From contig NZ_AKJA01000060.1 in NCBI RefSeq assembly GCF_000282575.1, positions 21,482 through 85,481 of the forward strand: a stretch of 64,000 nt of DNA, written 5' to 3'. The notes beneath the pieces are model-generated. The model was not told the DNA's origin and searched no databases. It saw nothing but the letters and a program-made list of their open reading frames with translations. Source of the DNA: Herbaspirillum sp. YR522 (GTDB lineage Bacteria; Pseudomonadota; Gammaproteobacteria; Burkholderiales; Burkholderiaceae_D). Position 1 is the first letter of the stretch; each line of letters starts with the position of its first letter. Below are positions 27,632-36,665 of the stretch, in pieces. Both the position numbers and the translations under genes were made by a program.

Positions 27632-27946
27632 ATGGAAACCTTGAACTATCGTTTCGACGGCGGTACCCGCCGTCTCAAGCCGACGCCGCAACTGCTCGGC
27701 GTGGTCAGCTCGGGCAACCTCGAGGTGCTCATCGAGCAGGCGCCGCTGGCCGGCGGCTGCAGTGTCGAGATCAACACCGCCGCGCGCGGTTTTGGCGCCA
27801 TCTGGCAAGCCGTGATCGGCGACTTCTTCGCGCGCTGGCAACTGGCCGATACCCGCATCGCCATCAATGACATGGGCGCCACGCCGGCGGTGGTCAGCCT
27901 GCGCCTGGACCAGGCGGTGCAAGCCATGCTGGAGGAGCAGCCATGA
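27632..27946 (+). CDS. mdcC: Malonate decarboxylase acyl carrier protein (delta subunit)
   Basis: A 104-residue carrier. The 2'-(5''-phosphoribosyl)-3'-dephospho-CoA group is attached to a Ser in the GVVSSGNLEVL motif, probably Ser27 by alignment with the Klebsiella GSG motif. It sits between the alpha and beta genes and overlaps mdcD by four bases. Loading of the cofactor requires mdcB and mdcG, both present further down. Confidence 0.94.
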   Translation: METLNYRFDGGTRRLKPTPQLLGVVSSGNLEVLIEQAPLAGGCSVEINTAARGFGAIWQAVIGDFFARWQLADTRIAINDMGATPAVVSLRLDQAVQAMLEEQP

Positions 27947-28845
27947 GCGCCAGCTATCTCGAGGCCAATGCCCGCGAGCGCATCGTGCAACTGTTCGATC
28001 CGGGCAGCTTCACCGAATTGCTGCCGCCGACGCAGCGCGTGGTCAGCCCGCACCTGGCGCAACTGGATGCGCCGGTCTCGTTCGACGATGGCGTGGTGGT
28101 CGGGCAGGCGCGCCTGGACGGCATGGCGGTGATGGCGGCGGCCCAGGAGGGCGGCTTCATGGGCGGCGCCGTGGGCGAGGTCCATGGCGCCAAGCTGGTG
28201 GGGCTGCTGCATCGTGCCATTGGCAAGAAGGTCGACGGCGTGGTGCTGCTGGTGGAGAGCGGCGGCGTGCGGCTGCACGAAGCCAATGCCGGCCTGATCG
28301 CCGTGTCCGAGGTCATGCGCGCGGTGCTCGAAGTGCGCGCCGCCGGTATCCCGGTGGTGGTGCTGGTGGGCGGCGCCAACGGCTGTTTTGGCGGGATGGG
28401 GATCGTGGCGCGCTGCGCCGATGCGGTGATCATGTCCGAGCAGGGGCGGCTGGCGATGTCGGGGCCGGAGGTGATCGAGACCGCCAACGGCGTCGAGGAA
28501 TTCGATTCGCGCGACCGGGCGCTGGTGTGGCGCACCACTGGCGGCAAGCACCGCTATTTGATGGGCGATGCCCAGGCGCTGGTGGCCGACAGCATCGCCG
28601 CGTTTCGTGGCGCGGCGATCCAGGCCCTGCGCCAGGCCGGCCCCAGCGGCTTGACGCTGCAGGGCCTGCAGGCCGAGCAGGCGATGCTGCAGCAGCGGCT
28701 CGAACGGTTCGGCGACGCCATCGACCCCCAGGATATCTGGCGGGCGCAGGGCGTGGCCGCGCCGCAGGACCTGGCCATGCTGGAAGCCGAGCAATTCGTC
28801 AACACCGTCGACCCGCACCGCGTGCGCCTGAAAGGAACGATATGA
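27943..28845 (+). CDS. mdcD: Malonate decarboxylase beta subunit
   Basis: A 300-residue subunit of the carboxyltransferase (crotonase-like) fold that, with gamma, decarboxylates malonyl-S-ACP to acetyl-S-ACP. VVLLVESGGVRLHEANAG and GGANGCFGGMGIVARCAD fit the acyl-CoA-binding and oxyanion regions. It overlaps mdcC and mdcE by four bases each. Confidence 0.94.
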   Translation: MSASYLEANARERIVQLFDPGSFTELLPPTQRVVSPHLAQLDAPVSFDDGVVVGQARLDGMAVMAAAQEGGFMGGAVGEVHGAKLVGLLHRAIGKKVDGVVLLVESGGVRLHEANAGLIAVSEVMRAVLEVRAAGIPVVVLVGGANGCFGGMGIVARCADAVIMSEQGRLAMSGPEVIETANGVEEFDSRDRALVWRTTGGKHRYLMGDAQALVADSIAAFRGAAIQALRQAGPSGLTLQGLQAEQAMLQQRLERFGDAIDPQDIWRAQGVAAPQDLAMLEAEQFVNTVDPHRVRLKGTI

Positions 28846-29594
28846 TCCCATCCCCGGACATCGCCGGCACCGCGCCGGACCAGGTCGACTGGCGCGCGCT
28901 GGCCGGCCGGCTGTTCCCGCAGGGGCATGACATCGCCGAGAAAGACAATTTCCTGTCTGGCAGCGCCCAGGTCGACGGCGCCACCGTGACCGTGGTCGGC
29001 ACCACCGGTCATACGCCGATCGGCATCGAGATCGCACTGGCCCAGGCCCAGGCGATCCTGGCCACGGTACGCGACCATCCGGGCCGCGCCATCGTGATCC
29101 TGGTCGATACGCAAGGCCAACGGCTGCGTCACCGCGACGAGATGCTGGGTATCAACAGCTACATGGCGCACCTGGGCAAGTGCGTGGAACTGGCGCGGCG
29201 CAGCGGCCATCGGGTCATCGGCCTGGTCTACGACCAGGCGCTGTCGGGTGGCTTCATCACCAGCGGCCTGATCGCCGACGCCTGCTATGCGTTGCCAGCG
29301 GCGACCATTCGCGTGATGGGCTTGCCGGCCATGGCGCGCATTACCAAGGTGCCCGAAGAGCGGCTGACTGAACTGGCCCGGAGCAATCCGGTGTTCGCCC
29401 CCGGCCCCGAAAACTACCTGCGCATGGGGGGCGTGGCCGATATCTGGAGCGGCGACCTGGCGCAGTCCCTGCGCGACGCCCTGGCCGTGGACCGCTCGGC
29501 CGACCGTCGCGCGGTCGCCGGCCTGGAGCGCGGCGGGCGTCGCCTGGCCCAGCACGTGATCGACGCCGTGGCCGACGACGTGCCATTCAAATGA
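28842..29594 (+). CDS. mdcE: Malonate decarboxylase gamma subunit
   Basis: A 250-residue partner of the beta subunit, of the same carboxyltransferase fold. VILVDTQGQRLRHRDEMLGIN, ALSGGFITSGLIAD and a MGLPAMARITKV segment are typical of the gamma chain. It lies between mdcD and mdcG with four-base overlaps. No biotin-type genes (madF-like) are seen, in line with the biotin-independent enzyme. Confidence 0.94.
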   Translation: MIPSPDIAGTAPDQVDWRALAGRLFPQGHDIAEKDNFLSGSAQVDGATVTVVGTTGHTPIGIEIALAQAQAILATVRDHPGRAIVILVDTQGQRLRHRDEMLGINSYMAHLGKCVELARRSGHRVIGLVYDQALSGGFITSGLIADACYALPAATIRVMGLPAMARITKVPEERLTELARSNPVFAPGPENYLRMGGVADIWSGDLAQSLRDALAVDRSADRRAVAGLERGGRRLAQHVIDAVADDVPFK

Positions 29595-30289
29595 TGTCTC
29601 GCGTGCCGGCCGCACTGCGCCGACGTCACCACCTGGCCTGGCTCGACGACGCCGGCTGGGCGCACCTGCAATCGCTCGCCGCCGATCCGCGTGAGCTGCA
29701 GGCGCTGCAGCGCTGGCAGCACCAACGGTGGCCGCTGGTGCTGCGGCGTGCCGACCCCGATGCTGGTGCCGATGAGGTCTGCGCCGGCCTGGCGCTGCCG
29801 CCCGACAGCGACGGCGACAAGCTGCGCATTGCGCTGCGGGTGCCGCAGGCGCATGTGCGGAAGGTGCGCGCGCCGCTGACGCTGGCCGAAGTGATGGCAG
29901 CCCAGCCAGCATTGCCCGGACCATGGCATCTGCCGCTACTCGCGCTGCAGCAGGCCGGGCTGCCATTGCGGGTGTTTGGTTCGCTGTCGTGGCAAGTACT
30001 GACCGGCCAGGCTTATCTGCGGGCGCAGTCCGACATTGATCTGCTATGGCAGCCGTCGAATAGCAGCGCGCTGGAGCAGGGCACACGGTTATTGCAGCGC
30101 CATGCAAGAGACTTGCCGCTGGACGGCGAAATACTGTTTGCCGGCGGCGACGCGGTGGCCTGGAAGGAATGGGCGCAGGCCGACCAGCCCGGCGCACGGG
30201 TGCTGGTCAAGGGCGCTGGCGGCGTCAGGCTGGAACGTATCGACGCGCTGCATTGTGCATCCGACCAGGAGCAGCCATGCACCAGCTGA
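29591..30289 (+). CDS. mdcG: Phosphoribosyl-dephospho-CoA transferase (MdcG)
   Basis: A 232-residue enzyme that attaches the modified dephospho-CoA group to the carrier protein MdcC. The segment FGSLSWQVLTGQAYLRAQSDIDLLW holds the GS...DxD pattern of nucleotidyltransferases. Two consecutive ATGs (29591, 29594) are possible starts; the first overlaps mdcE. The end overlaps mdcB by 13 bases. Confidence 0.92.
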   Translation: MMSRVPAALRRRHHLAWLDDAGWAHLQSLAADPRELQALQRWQHQRWPLVLRRADPDAGADEVCAGLALPPDSDGDKLRIALRVPQAHVRKVRAPLTLAEVMAAQPALPGPWHLPLLALQQAGLPLRVFGSLSWQVLTGQAYLRAQSDIDLLWQPSNSSALEQGTRLLQRHARDLPLDGEILFAGGDAVAWKEWAQADQPGARVLVKGAGGVRLERIDALHCASDQEQPCTS

Positions 30290-31194
30290 GTCGCTCATCC
30301 CAGGTGCGAGCGGCACCGGCGCCACTGCTGGCGACGGCGCCGGCGCAGGGAAAACGCTTCTGCCGCCAACTAGCGCGCCTGGCGGTGCGCAGCCTGTACC
30401 AGGAACTGACGCTCTATCCCAAGCCCGGTCTGGTCTCGCTGGTGGATAACGGCAGTCACGCCGACATGAACGCCGCCACCTTCATGCGCAGCCTGTTTGC
30501 GCTGCGCCATTACTTCTATCTGATTGCCCGGGCCGGCATGGGCGGCGCCCCGTTCGCCCAGCTGCAGCAACTGGGCGTGCAGGCCGAAGCGCGCATGCTG
30601 GCCGCCACCGGCGGCATCAATACCCATCGCGGCGCGATCTTCGCGCTGGGCATGCTGTGCGCGGCCGGCGCTTACTGTCGTGGCCAGCATATCGGCTTGT
30701 CGGCGGCGGCGATGCGGGCCGCGCTGTTGATTCGATGGGGCGATGCGCTGGCGCGGCACACGCTGCCCGATGCGGGGCAGCACAGCCATGGCCTGCAGGT
30801 AGCCAGCCGGCATGCCGTTGGGGGCGCGCGCGAAGAGGGCGCGCTCGGTTTTCCGTCGGTGTTCGAGGTGGCCTTGCCGCGTCTCGAGGCCACGCTGGCG
30901 CAGGGGCGTAGCGAGCATGACGCCCGCATCGATGCGCTGTTCGCCCTGATGGCCCAGCTCAGCGATACCAATGTCTATCACCGTGGCGGCGCGGCGCTCG
31001 CGCAGTGGGTGCGCCAGCGCAGCGCCGACTTCCTGGCCGCAGGCGGCACCGCGCACCCGCACTGGCAGGCCACGGCGCAGCGCTGTCATCGCGAGTTCGT
31101 GCAGCACCGCCTGTCGCCGGGTGGCGCAGCCGATCTGCTGGCGGCGGCCTGCCTGGTTCGCCAGGCCTGCCTGCTGGATGAGACCGCGCCATGA
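30277..31194 (+). CDS. mdcB: Triphosphoribosyl-dephospho-CoA synthase (MdcB)
   Basis: A 305-residue enzyme that makes the precursor of the carrier prosthetic group from ATP and dephospho-CoA. Family blocks YPKPGLVSLVDNGSHADMN, GGINTHRGAIFALG and QLSDTNVYHRGG are clear. ATG 30277 lies in the mdcG 3' end; the open frame runs further up but conservation begins only after the chosen start. In many mdc clusters mdcB follows mdcA; here it sits between mdcG and mdcH. Confidence 0.93.
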   Translation: MHQLSRSSQVRAAPAPLLATAPAQGKRFCRQLARLAVRSLYQELTLYPKPGLVSLVDNGSHADMNAATFMRSLFALRHYFYLIARAGMGGAPFAQLQQLGVQAEARMLAATGGINTHRGAIFALGMLCAAGAYCRGQHIGLSAAAMRAALLIRWGDALARHTLPDAGQHSHGLQVASRHAVGGAREEGALGFPSVFEVALPRLEATLAQGRSEHDARIDALFALMAQLSDTNVYHRGGAALAQWVRQRSADFLAAGGTAHPHWQATAQRCHREFVQHRLSPGGAADLLAAACLVRQACLLDETAP

Positions 31195-32129
31195 GCCTGC
31201 GCCTGGCCATTCTGTGCCCCGGACAAGGCGGCCAGCATCCGGGCATGTTCGACTTGCTTCGCAGCGACGCCCGCGCTGCCGACTTTCTGGCCCGGTGCCA
31301 GCTTGAACTGCTGCTAGGCGCACCGCTGCAGGAGGTGCTGTCCGAGCGTCAGGCCCTGTTTGCCAATCGCAACGCCCAACCGCTGGTGGTGGCGGCGCAG
31401 TTGGCGGCGTGGCATGCCCTGGCCGCGCCACTGCGCGCGACCGTCGGCGCGCCGGCGCTGGTGGCCGGCTATAGCGTGGGCGAGTTGTCGGCCTATGCGC
31501 TGGCCGGCTTGTTCGCGCCCGCGGCCACGGTCGCGCTGGCGGCCCGGCGTGCTGGCCTGATGGACGCCGCCGTGCGCCAGCCGCAGGGCTTGATGTCGGT
31601 CGGCGGCTTGCCGTTGGCGCGCATCATGGCTTGCCTGCCGCGCCATGACGCCCACCTGGCCATCGTCACCGGCGACGACACCGTGATCATCGGCGGCCGG
31701 CAGCAGGCCTTGACGGCACTGGCGGCCGAGCTTGCCGGATACGGCGCGCACTGTGGCGAATTGCCGGTGGCGCTGGCCTCGCATACGCCGTTGATGCAAC
31801 CCGCGCAGCCGGCTTTTGCGGCGCTGCTGGACGGCATGGCGCCGGCCGCACTTGAGCGCACCTTGCTGGCCGGCGTCAGCGGCCAGGCGGTGTCCGATCC
31901 GGCCCAGGCGCGCGCCCAGCTGGTGCGACAACTGTGTGAGCCGATCCAGTGGGCAGCCTGCATGGATGCCTGTGCCGAGCATGGCGTCAATGTCGTGCTG
32001 GAACTGGGGCCGGGCAACGCACTGTCGCGCATGTTGCGCGAACGCCATCCGGCGATTGCCTGCCGTTCGCTGGCCGACTTTCGCAGTGTCGACGGCGTCC
32101 TGGCCTGGCTGCAACGGCAGGCCGACTGA
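31191..32129 (+). CDS. mdcH: Malonyl-CoA:ACP transacylase of malonate decarboxylase (epsilon subunit)
   Basis: A 312-residue FabD-type acyltransferase that primes the carrier with malonate from malonyl-CoA. The N-terminal CPGQGGQHPGM and the nucleophile motif GYSVGELSAYA (Ser95) are intact, with the catalytic His in ASHTPLMQP. It is the last gene of the malonate operon; no strong terminator follows, only a weak AGGGGG/CCCCCT repeat around 32170-32210. Confidence 0.93.
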   Translation: MSLRLAILCPGQGGQHPGMFDLLRSDARAADFLARCQLELLLGAPLQEVLSERQALFANRNAQPLVVAAQLAAWHALAAPLRATVGAPALVAGYSVGELSAYALAGLFAPAATVALAARRAGLMDAAVRQPQGLMSVGGLPLARIMACLPRHDAHLAIVTGDDTVIIGGRQQALTALAAELAGYGAHCGELPVALASHTPLMQPAQPAFAALLDGMAPAALERTLLAGVSGQAVSDPAQARAQLVRQLCEPIQWAACMDACAEHGVNVVLELGPGNALSRMLRERHPAIACRSLADFRSVDGVLAWLQRQAD

Positions 32130-32320
32130 CGCGGTTGCAGCTTTCTGGCATCGGGCCTTTTCGGCTGCTATGGTGGAACCAGGGGGATCGCCTGAACCAA
32201 GTGCGCCCCCTTTAGTCGGACAGACACAAGCGGCGCATCGCGGGTGCCGGGCAAGCTCAGCCTTACCGTGCACACCGTTCGCCGCTTTGTTCAACCCCAA
32301 CGCCACCAAGGAGGCTGACG

Positions 32321-32569
32321 ATGAAAGTCGACGTGTATAAACGCCCGGACAGTGATGGATTGTTTTCTTATCTGGTCGTCCCGCACCAGAAGCCGATGCC
32401 GCAAGAGGTCACCAATACCGACTGGCAATTGCATGAGCAGGATGTCAATTTCGAGCGCGACGGTCGCAGGCATTTCACCTTGCAGTCAGAAGATGCCTAC
32501 CGGCAGATCGGCGAAAAGGGCTATGCCATCAGCCATCTGAGCGAACGTGCCGGCGATGGCGCTGCCTGA
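32321..32569 (+). CDS. Small hypothetical protein, 82 aa (DUF6139-like)
   Basis: A short soluble protein with an excellent AAGGAGG site before ATG 32321. The opening MKVDVYKRPDSDGLFSYLVVP and the block of charged residues resemble a family I recall as DUF6139 in betaproteobacteria; that assignment is from memory of pattern only. No function is known. The 190 bases upstream hold no gene that I can see. Confidence 0.65.
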   Translation: MKVDVYKRPDSDGLFSYLVVPHQKPMPQEVTNTDWQLHEQDVNFERDGRRHFTLQSEDAYRQIGEKGYAISHLSERAGDGAA

Positions 32570-32589
32570 CACACACTGGCATGCGCACC

Positions 32590-32615
32590 GATATGGCGCC
32601 TGCGGGCGCCGTATC
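32590..32615. repeat. Inverted repeat between two small genes
   Basis: The arms GATATGGCGCC and GGCGCCGTATC form an 11-bp stem with one wobble pair and a 4-nt loop. It has no T-run, so it may slow transcription or protect the upstream message rather than terminate it. Confidence 0.4.
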
Positions 32616-32646
32616 GTTCATGGACTCATCAATAAGGCAGGGCACC

Positions 32647-32898
32647 ATGGCACACGAACTGATAGGCGATTACGAGATCGAGTATTCCGGCCAGCGCGTC
32701 ATTGGTGCAGAAGGGTGGGTTGCCAATGTCGCCATTTTTGGCCATTCAACCAATCCGATGCACCGCAATGCGATATTTCCCGCACAGCGGGTCCTGGTCG
32801 ACCAGACCTTCGATGATGAGCAGGCGGCGCAACAGGCGGCCCTGAAGGTCGCGCATGAGATGCTGCAGGCGCATGCACATGCCCCGGCCGGGCACTGA
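32647..32898 (+). CDS. Small hypothetical protein, 83 aa
   Basis: ATG 32647 is preceded by AAGGCAGGG and starts the conserved-looking part (MAHELIGDYEIEYSGQRV); the frame upstream is open but looks unlike protein. The product is soluble, with a C-terminal helix rich in Ala, Gln and His. I do not recognise a family. It follows the 82-aa gene by 77 bases and may share its message. Confidence 0.55.
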   Translation: MAHELIGDYEIEYSGQRVIGAEGWVANVAIFGHSTNPMHRNAIFPAQRVLVDQTFDDEQAAQQAALKVAHEMLQAHAHAPAGH

Positions 32899-33103
32899 AT
32901 CTGCTGGCATCGATGTAGAGGGTGGCAGGGTGGCCGGGTGACGGCACAGTGGCAATCGAGATGTTGGCAGCGTGGCCAATAATCTTTGAGACTTTTCTGA
33001 TAGTTCAGCGATGGGCGCTGGGCGAAGATGCTGCAGTTCGTCTGTCTCGCAGTGATGGAGTCTAGATGTGCAGCGCATATTCTTCTATCGATCGGATCCC
33101 ATC

Positions 33104-34102
33104 ATGCATGCCAACTGCACCGCCATTTCCGGCGCGTTCCTGCGCTATCGTCATGCTGCGCTTGCCCTATCAATCGCGCTGTTCTCCGTGCAGGCCCAGG
33201 CTGCACTGTATTGCGGTGGCACGAACGCATCGACCGGTTTCTCGTGGTTCGAGAGCAGTCCTCCTGCCGACCTGGTTATTCCCGCCACCACGCCCAATAA
33301 CCGGATCATCTGGGAGTCCCCGCCCATCACCATCTCCGGGGTATGCTGGAACGCCCGCGGCCACGAACGGCTGACCTTGTGGATCAATCCGGACGCCAGC
33401 AGCGCCGGTCCCCATCTGAGCCTGGGGGTGCGCTATGGCGGGCGACTCGTGACCTATAACGAATACCGGCGCGGTACGCCATTGGAGACCAATGTGACCT
33501 TTGGTGGCCGCGGATTTCATCCTTTCAGCATCAGCTTCACCTACGTCCTGATCAAGCGAACCGACATCCCGGCGCACGGCGCCTGGGTGCATCTGCCCCT
33601 GATCCAGCTGGATACCTACGACGCCCTCAACAACATGCCCGGCACGCCGCGCGTGCGATTCCTGGTCACCGGGGGCTCGGTGAGAACATCATCGGGTACC
33701 TGCCAGCTTTCGGTCGGGAGCCGTGCCACGACGATCATGCTGCCCGTGGTCAGAAGCAGCACCATGGCGCAGACCGGCAGCACCGCCGGACGGGTGCCGT
33801 TCGCGCTCAAGGTCGAGAATTGCAACGCGTCGCTACGCCTGGCACGATTCTCCTTCGCGGGGACGGCATCGACCAGCGATGCGCGTTATTTTGGCAACAT
33901 CGGCACGGCCAATGGCGTCGATTTACGGCTGAGCACCGATACTGGCGCCGTCATCAGCCCGCTGGCGCCCGGTAACGTGATCGATGTGGCGCTGGCTGAG
34001 CAACAAGGCAATCTGCCGCTGGTGGCCGAATATGTGCGTACTGCGGAGATGACGCCCGGCACCTTGCGCACGCAGGCGACCGTCTCGATCAGCTACCACT
34101 AG
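33104..34102 (+). CDS. Exported fimbrial-tip/adhesin-like protein
   Basis: A 332-residue protein. ATG 33104 gives a signal peptide ending near VQAQA; the frame also opens at a GTG at 33068, which would place a charged stretch before the signal. It looks two-domain: an N-terminal domain with paired Cys (LYCGGT, GVCWNA), then from about residue 200 a pilin-type domain with Cys pairs (GTCQLSV, VENCNASL) and the terminal strand ATVSISYH. This layout is like FimH-type tip proteins. No chaperone, usher or major pilin gene is adjacent. Confidence 0.7.
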   Translation: MHANCTAISGAFLRYRHAALALSIALFSVQAQAALYCGGTNASTGFSWFESSPPADLVIPATTPNNRIIWESPPITISGVCWNARGHERLTLWINPDASSAGPHLSLGVRYGGRLVTYNEYRRGTPLETNVTFGGRGFHPFSISFTYVLIKRTDIPAHGAWVHLPLIQLDTYDALNNMPGTPRVRFLVTGGSVRTSSGTCQLSVGSRATTIMLPVVRSSTMAQTGSTAGRVPFALKVENCNASLRLARFSFAGTASTSDARYFGNIGTANGVDLRLSTDTGAVISPLAPGNVIDVALAEQQGNLPLVAEYVRTAEMTPGTLRTQATVSISYH

Positions 34103-34172
34103 CGCCGGCTCGGCCGTGACCAGGGATTTGGACTAGAATGCTTCCAATTCCCTAGCCACGAACTGCCTCCAC

Positions 34173-35105
34173 ATGAAGCCGCCACTGCTCGTCCTGATCC
34201 ATCTTTCCGAGGCCAGCGCCGCCACCATCGGCCAGCACTACGACATCCTCTACGCCCCCGACCGCCAGCGCCGCACCGACATGATCGCCGGCGCCGCCAG
34301 GAACGTGGCCGTGGTGCTCACCAACGGCTCGACCGGCTTGAGCGCGGCAGAAATGCAGGCCATGCCCCGGCTGCAACTGGTATGCGCCTTCGGCGCCGGC
34401 CATGAAAACATCGATTCGGCGCATGCCCGGGCCCATGGCATCGACATCGCCACCGGTTCCGGCACCAACGAGGATTGCGTGGCCGACCATGCCATGGGCC
34501 TGTTGCTGGCCACGGTGCGGCACATCCCGGTGCTCGACCAGACCACCCGCGCCGGCGGCTGGCGCGACGGTCTGCCGCTGCAGCCGCAACTGGCCGGCAA
34601 GCGCCTGGGCATCGTCGGGCTGGGCAATATCGGCAAGAAGATCGCGCGTCGTGCAGCCGGCTTCGACGTCGAGGTGGCCTACAGCAACCGCAAGAAGCGC
34701 GACGATGTCGATTACCACTATTTTCCTGACGTGGCCCAGCTTGCCGGCTGGGCCGATTTCCTGATCGTGGCCGCCCCCGGCGGCGCCGACACCCGGCACC
34801 TGATTTCAAGCCGGGTCATCAACGAACTGGGCCCCAAGGGGTATCTGGTCAATATCGGGCGCGGCAGCATCGTCGACACCGCTGCCGTGGCCGCCGCGTT
34901 GCGCGAGGGCCGCCTGGCCGGGGCCGGGCTGGACGTCTACGAGAGCGAGCCGCAGCCACCGGCCGAGCTGATCGGCTTGCCCAATGTGGTCTTGACACCG
35001 CATGTGGCCGGCTGGTCGCCCGAATCGGTGGAAGCCTCGGTGCAGCAGTTCCTGCGCAACTGCGAAGAGCATTTTGCGGCGGCAGAACCAGCAGTGCGCG
35101 CCTGA
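34173..35105 (+). CDS. D-isomer-specific 2-hydroxyacid dehydrogenase
   Basis: A 310-residue NAD(P)-dependent reductase of 2-keto acids such as glyoxylate or hydroxypyruvate. The Rossmann motif GLGNIGKKIA, the block VNIGRGSIVDT with the catalytic Arg, and TPHVAGWSPE with the catalytic His are all visible. An Asn-Arg-Lys sequence after the second strand (SNRKKRDD) favours NADPH. Closest in look to GhrB/HprA-like enzymes; the substrate is not determined. It is a single gene. Confidence 0.9.
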   Translation: MKPPLLVLIHLSEASAATIGQHYDILYAPDRQRRTDMIAGAARNVAVVLTNGSTGLSAAEMQAMPRLQLVCAFGAGHENIDSAHARAHGIDIATGSGTNEDCVADHAMGLLLATVRHIPVLDQTTRAGGWRDGLPLQPQLAGKRLGIVGLGNIGKKIARRAAGFDVEVAYSNRKKRDDVDYHYFPDVAQLAGWADFLIVAAPGGADTRHLISSRVINELGPKGYLVNIGRGSIVDTAAVAAALREGRLAGAGLDVYESEPQPPAELIGLPNVVLTPHVAGWSPESVEASVQQFLRNCEEHFAAAEPAVRA

Positions 35106-35223
35106 AAGCCTGGAACCCCGGCCGCGAGACTGGTAATATCTGCGGCCGGCTGGCCCTGCGTGGGGACGCAGTTGCCCGCCAACCACACTCCACATTTCGA
35201 CTGCACAGAGAAAGCCTAGCACC

Positions 35224-35703
35224 ATGGACCTGCCATCTCACCAACTCACCATGACGGTCCTGATGACCCCGGACATGGCCAATTTTGCCGGCAATGTACA
35301 CGGGGGCACCATCCTCAAGCTGCTCGACCAGGTGGCTTACGCCTGCGCCAGCCGCTATGCCGCGCAATACGTGGTGACGCTGTCGGTGGACCAGGTGATG
35401 TTCCGCCAGCCGATCCATGTCGGTGAACTGGTGACTTTCCTGGCCAGCGTCAATCACACCGGCACCTCGTCCATGGAAATCGGCGTGAAGGTGGTCGCCG
35501 AAAACATCCGTACCCAGGACACGCGTCACGTCAACAGCTGCTTCTTCACCATGGTGGCGGTCGACGACAAGCGCAAGCCGATTGCGGTGCCGCCCCTGCG
35601 CCCGTTCTCGCAGGAAGAAAAACGACGCTTCGAAGCCGCGGTCATCCGCAAGTCGCTGCGCCAGGAACTGGCCCGGCGCTACGAAGAGGTCAAGCCCAGT
35701 TAA
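35224..35703 (+). CDS. Acyl-CoA thioesterase (YciA/ACOT hotdog family)
   Basis: A 159-residue single hotdog-domain enzyme that hydrolyses acyl-CoA to free acid and CoA. ANFAGNVHGGTILKLLDQVAY contains the family's Asn/His/Gly active-site block along the hotdog helix, and VDQVMFRQPIHVGELV follows. The C-terminal tail is basic and charged. Chain-length preference cannot be inferred. A strong terminator follows. Confidence 0.92.
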   Translation: MDLPSHQLTMTVLMTPDMANFAGNVHGGTILKLLDQVAYACASRYAAQYVVTLSVDQVMFRQPIHVGELVTFLASVNHTGTSSMEIGVKVVAENIRTQDTRHVNSCFFTMVAVDDKRKPIAVPPLRPFSQEEKRRFEAAVIRKSLRQELARRYEEVKPS

Positions 35704-35724
35704 GGCACTGTGCGCGATCGAAAG

Positions 35725-35759
35725 GCCGGACCACGCATGACGCGCGGTCCGGCTTTTTT
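35725..35759. terminator. Rho-independent terminator
   Basis: An 8-bp stem (GCCGGACC with GGTCCGGC) with a 13-nt loop is followed by six Ts on the + strand. It ends the thioesterase transcript and lies between convergent genes. Confidence 0.85.
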
Positions 35760-35772
35760 CATGGGCGAATCG

Positions 35773-36561
35773 TCAGTCCAGCGTGACCTCGACCCGGCCC
35801 AGGGGGCCGAGATCGCCGACGATATGCTGGCCGGCCCGTATCGGCATGGGCACGATGGTCGAACCGCTGGCCACGATCTGGCCTTCACCCAGCGTCAAGC
35901 CGTGCTGGGACAACTCGTTGGCCAGCCAGGTCAACGCCGCCGCAGGGTCGCCCAGTACCTGCGCGCCGCTGCCCTCGCGCTGCTGGTCGCCGTCGATGCG
36001 GCAGGACGTGGCCAGCGTGGCCAGGTCCAGGCTGTGCCATGGGCCGGCGCAGGGCGCACCCAGCACGAACTGGTCGGCACAGCTGTTGTCGGCAATGAGC
36101 TGGTTGGCGCCCACGGTCCTGAATGTATCGTAGCGGGTGTCGGGGATTTCGAGGGCAGGGTGCAGCGAACCCACTGCATCGAGCACCTCGTCGCGGGTAT
36201 AGGGCTTAGCACGTGGAGGCAGCGAGCGGCGCATGCGAAATGCGACTTCGACTTCGATGACGCGCATGAGGTTGTTGCCCAGGGCAATGCGCGCACCGCT
36301 GCGGTGCACCCGCTCGGCCAGCAGGCGCCCGGCCAGTGGCGCGTCGATGTTGAGCAATTGCTGGCCGCCGGGACCGGTGGCGCCGATCTTCCAGCCGGCC
36401 AGTGGCGCAAAACTGCGCGCCTCCAGCCGGCCCTGGATGGCATAGGCGTCGGCGCGCGCCGTCGGTTGCAGGGCCGGCGGCAGTTGTTCGATGCGTCGTC
36501 CGTGGGCCCAGCAATCCCATAACAGGTCGGCCGCTTCCTGGCGTTGTGATTCTGTCAGCAC
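35773..36561 (-). CDS. 2-keto-4-pentenoate hydratase-like enzyme
   Basis: A fumarylacetoacetase-related hydratase. The GTG at 36561 is chosen because AAGGGGG lies about ten bases upstream, giving 262 residues, the normal family length; an ATG at 36645 would add 28 atypical residues. GWKIGATGPGGQQLL, the metal-binding EVEVAF pair and SLHPALEIPDTRY match the MhpD/DmpE group. The usual meta-cleavage neighbours are absent, so the substrate is uncertain. Confidence 0.85.
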   Translation of the reverse strand: MLTESQRQEAADLLWDCWAHGRRIEQLPPALQPTARADAYAIQGRLEARSFAPLAGWKIGATGPGGQQLLNIDAPLAGRLLAERVHRSGARIALGNNLMRVIEVEVAFRMRRSLPPRAKPYTRDEVLDAVGSLHPALEIPDTRYDTFRTVGANQLIADNSCADQFVLGAPCAGPWHSLDLATLATSCRIDGDQQREGSGAQVLGDPAAALTWLANELSQHGLTLGEGQIVASGSTIVPMPIRAGQHIVGDLGPLGRVEVTLD

Positions 36562-36665
36562 GTGGTGTTTCCCCCTTGTGGTTGGCCGATCTTGGTTTGC
36601 AATGCCCTCATCATAGCCAGGTTTGGCGGGCCTGGGCGCGCGCAATGTTCAAGGCCCGATACGGC

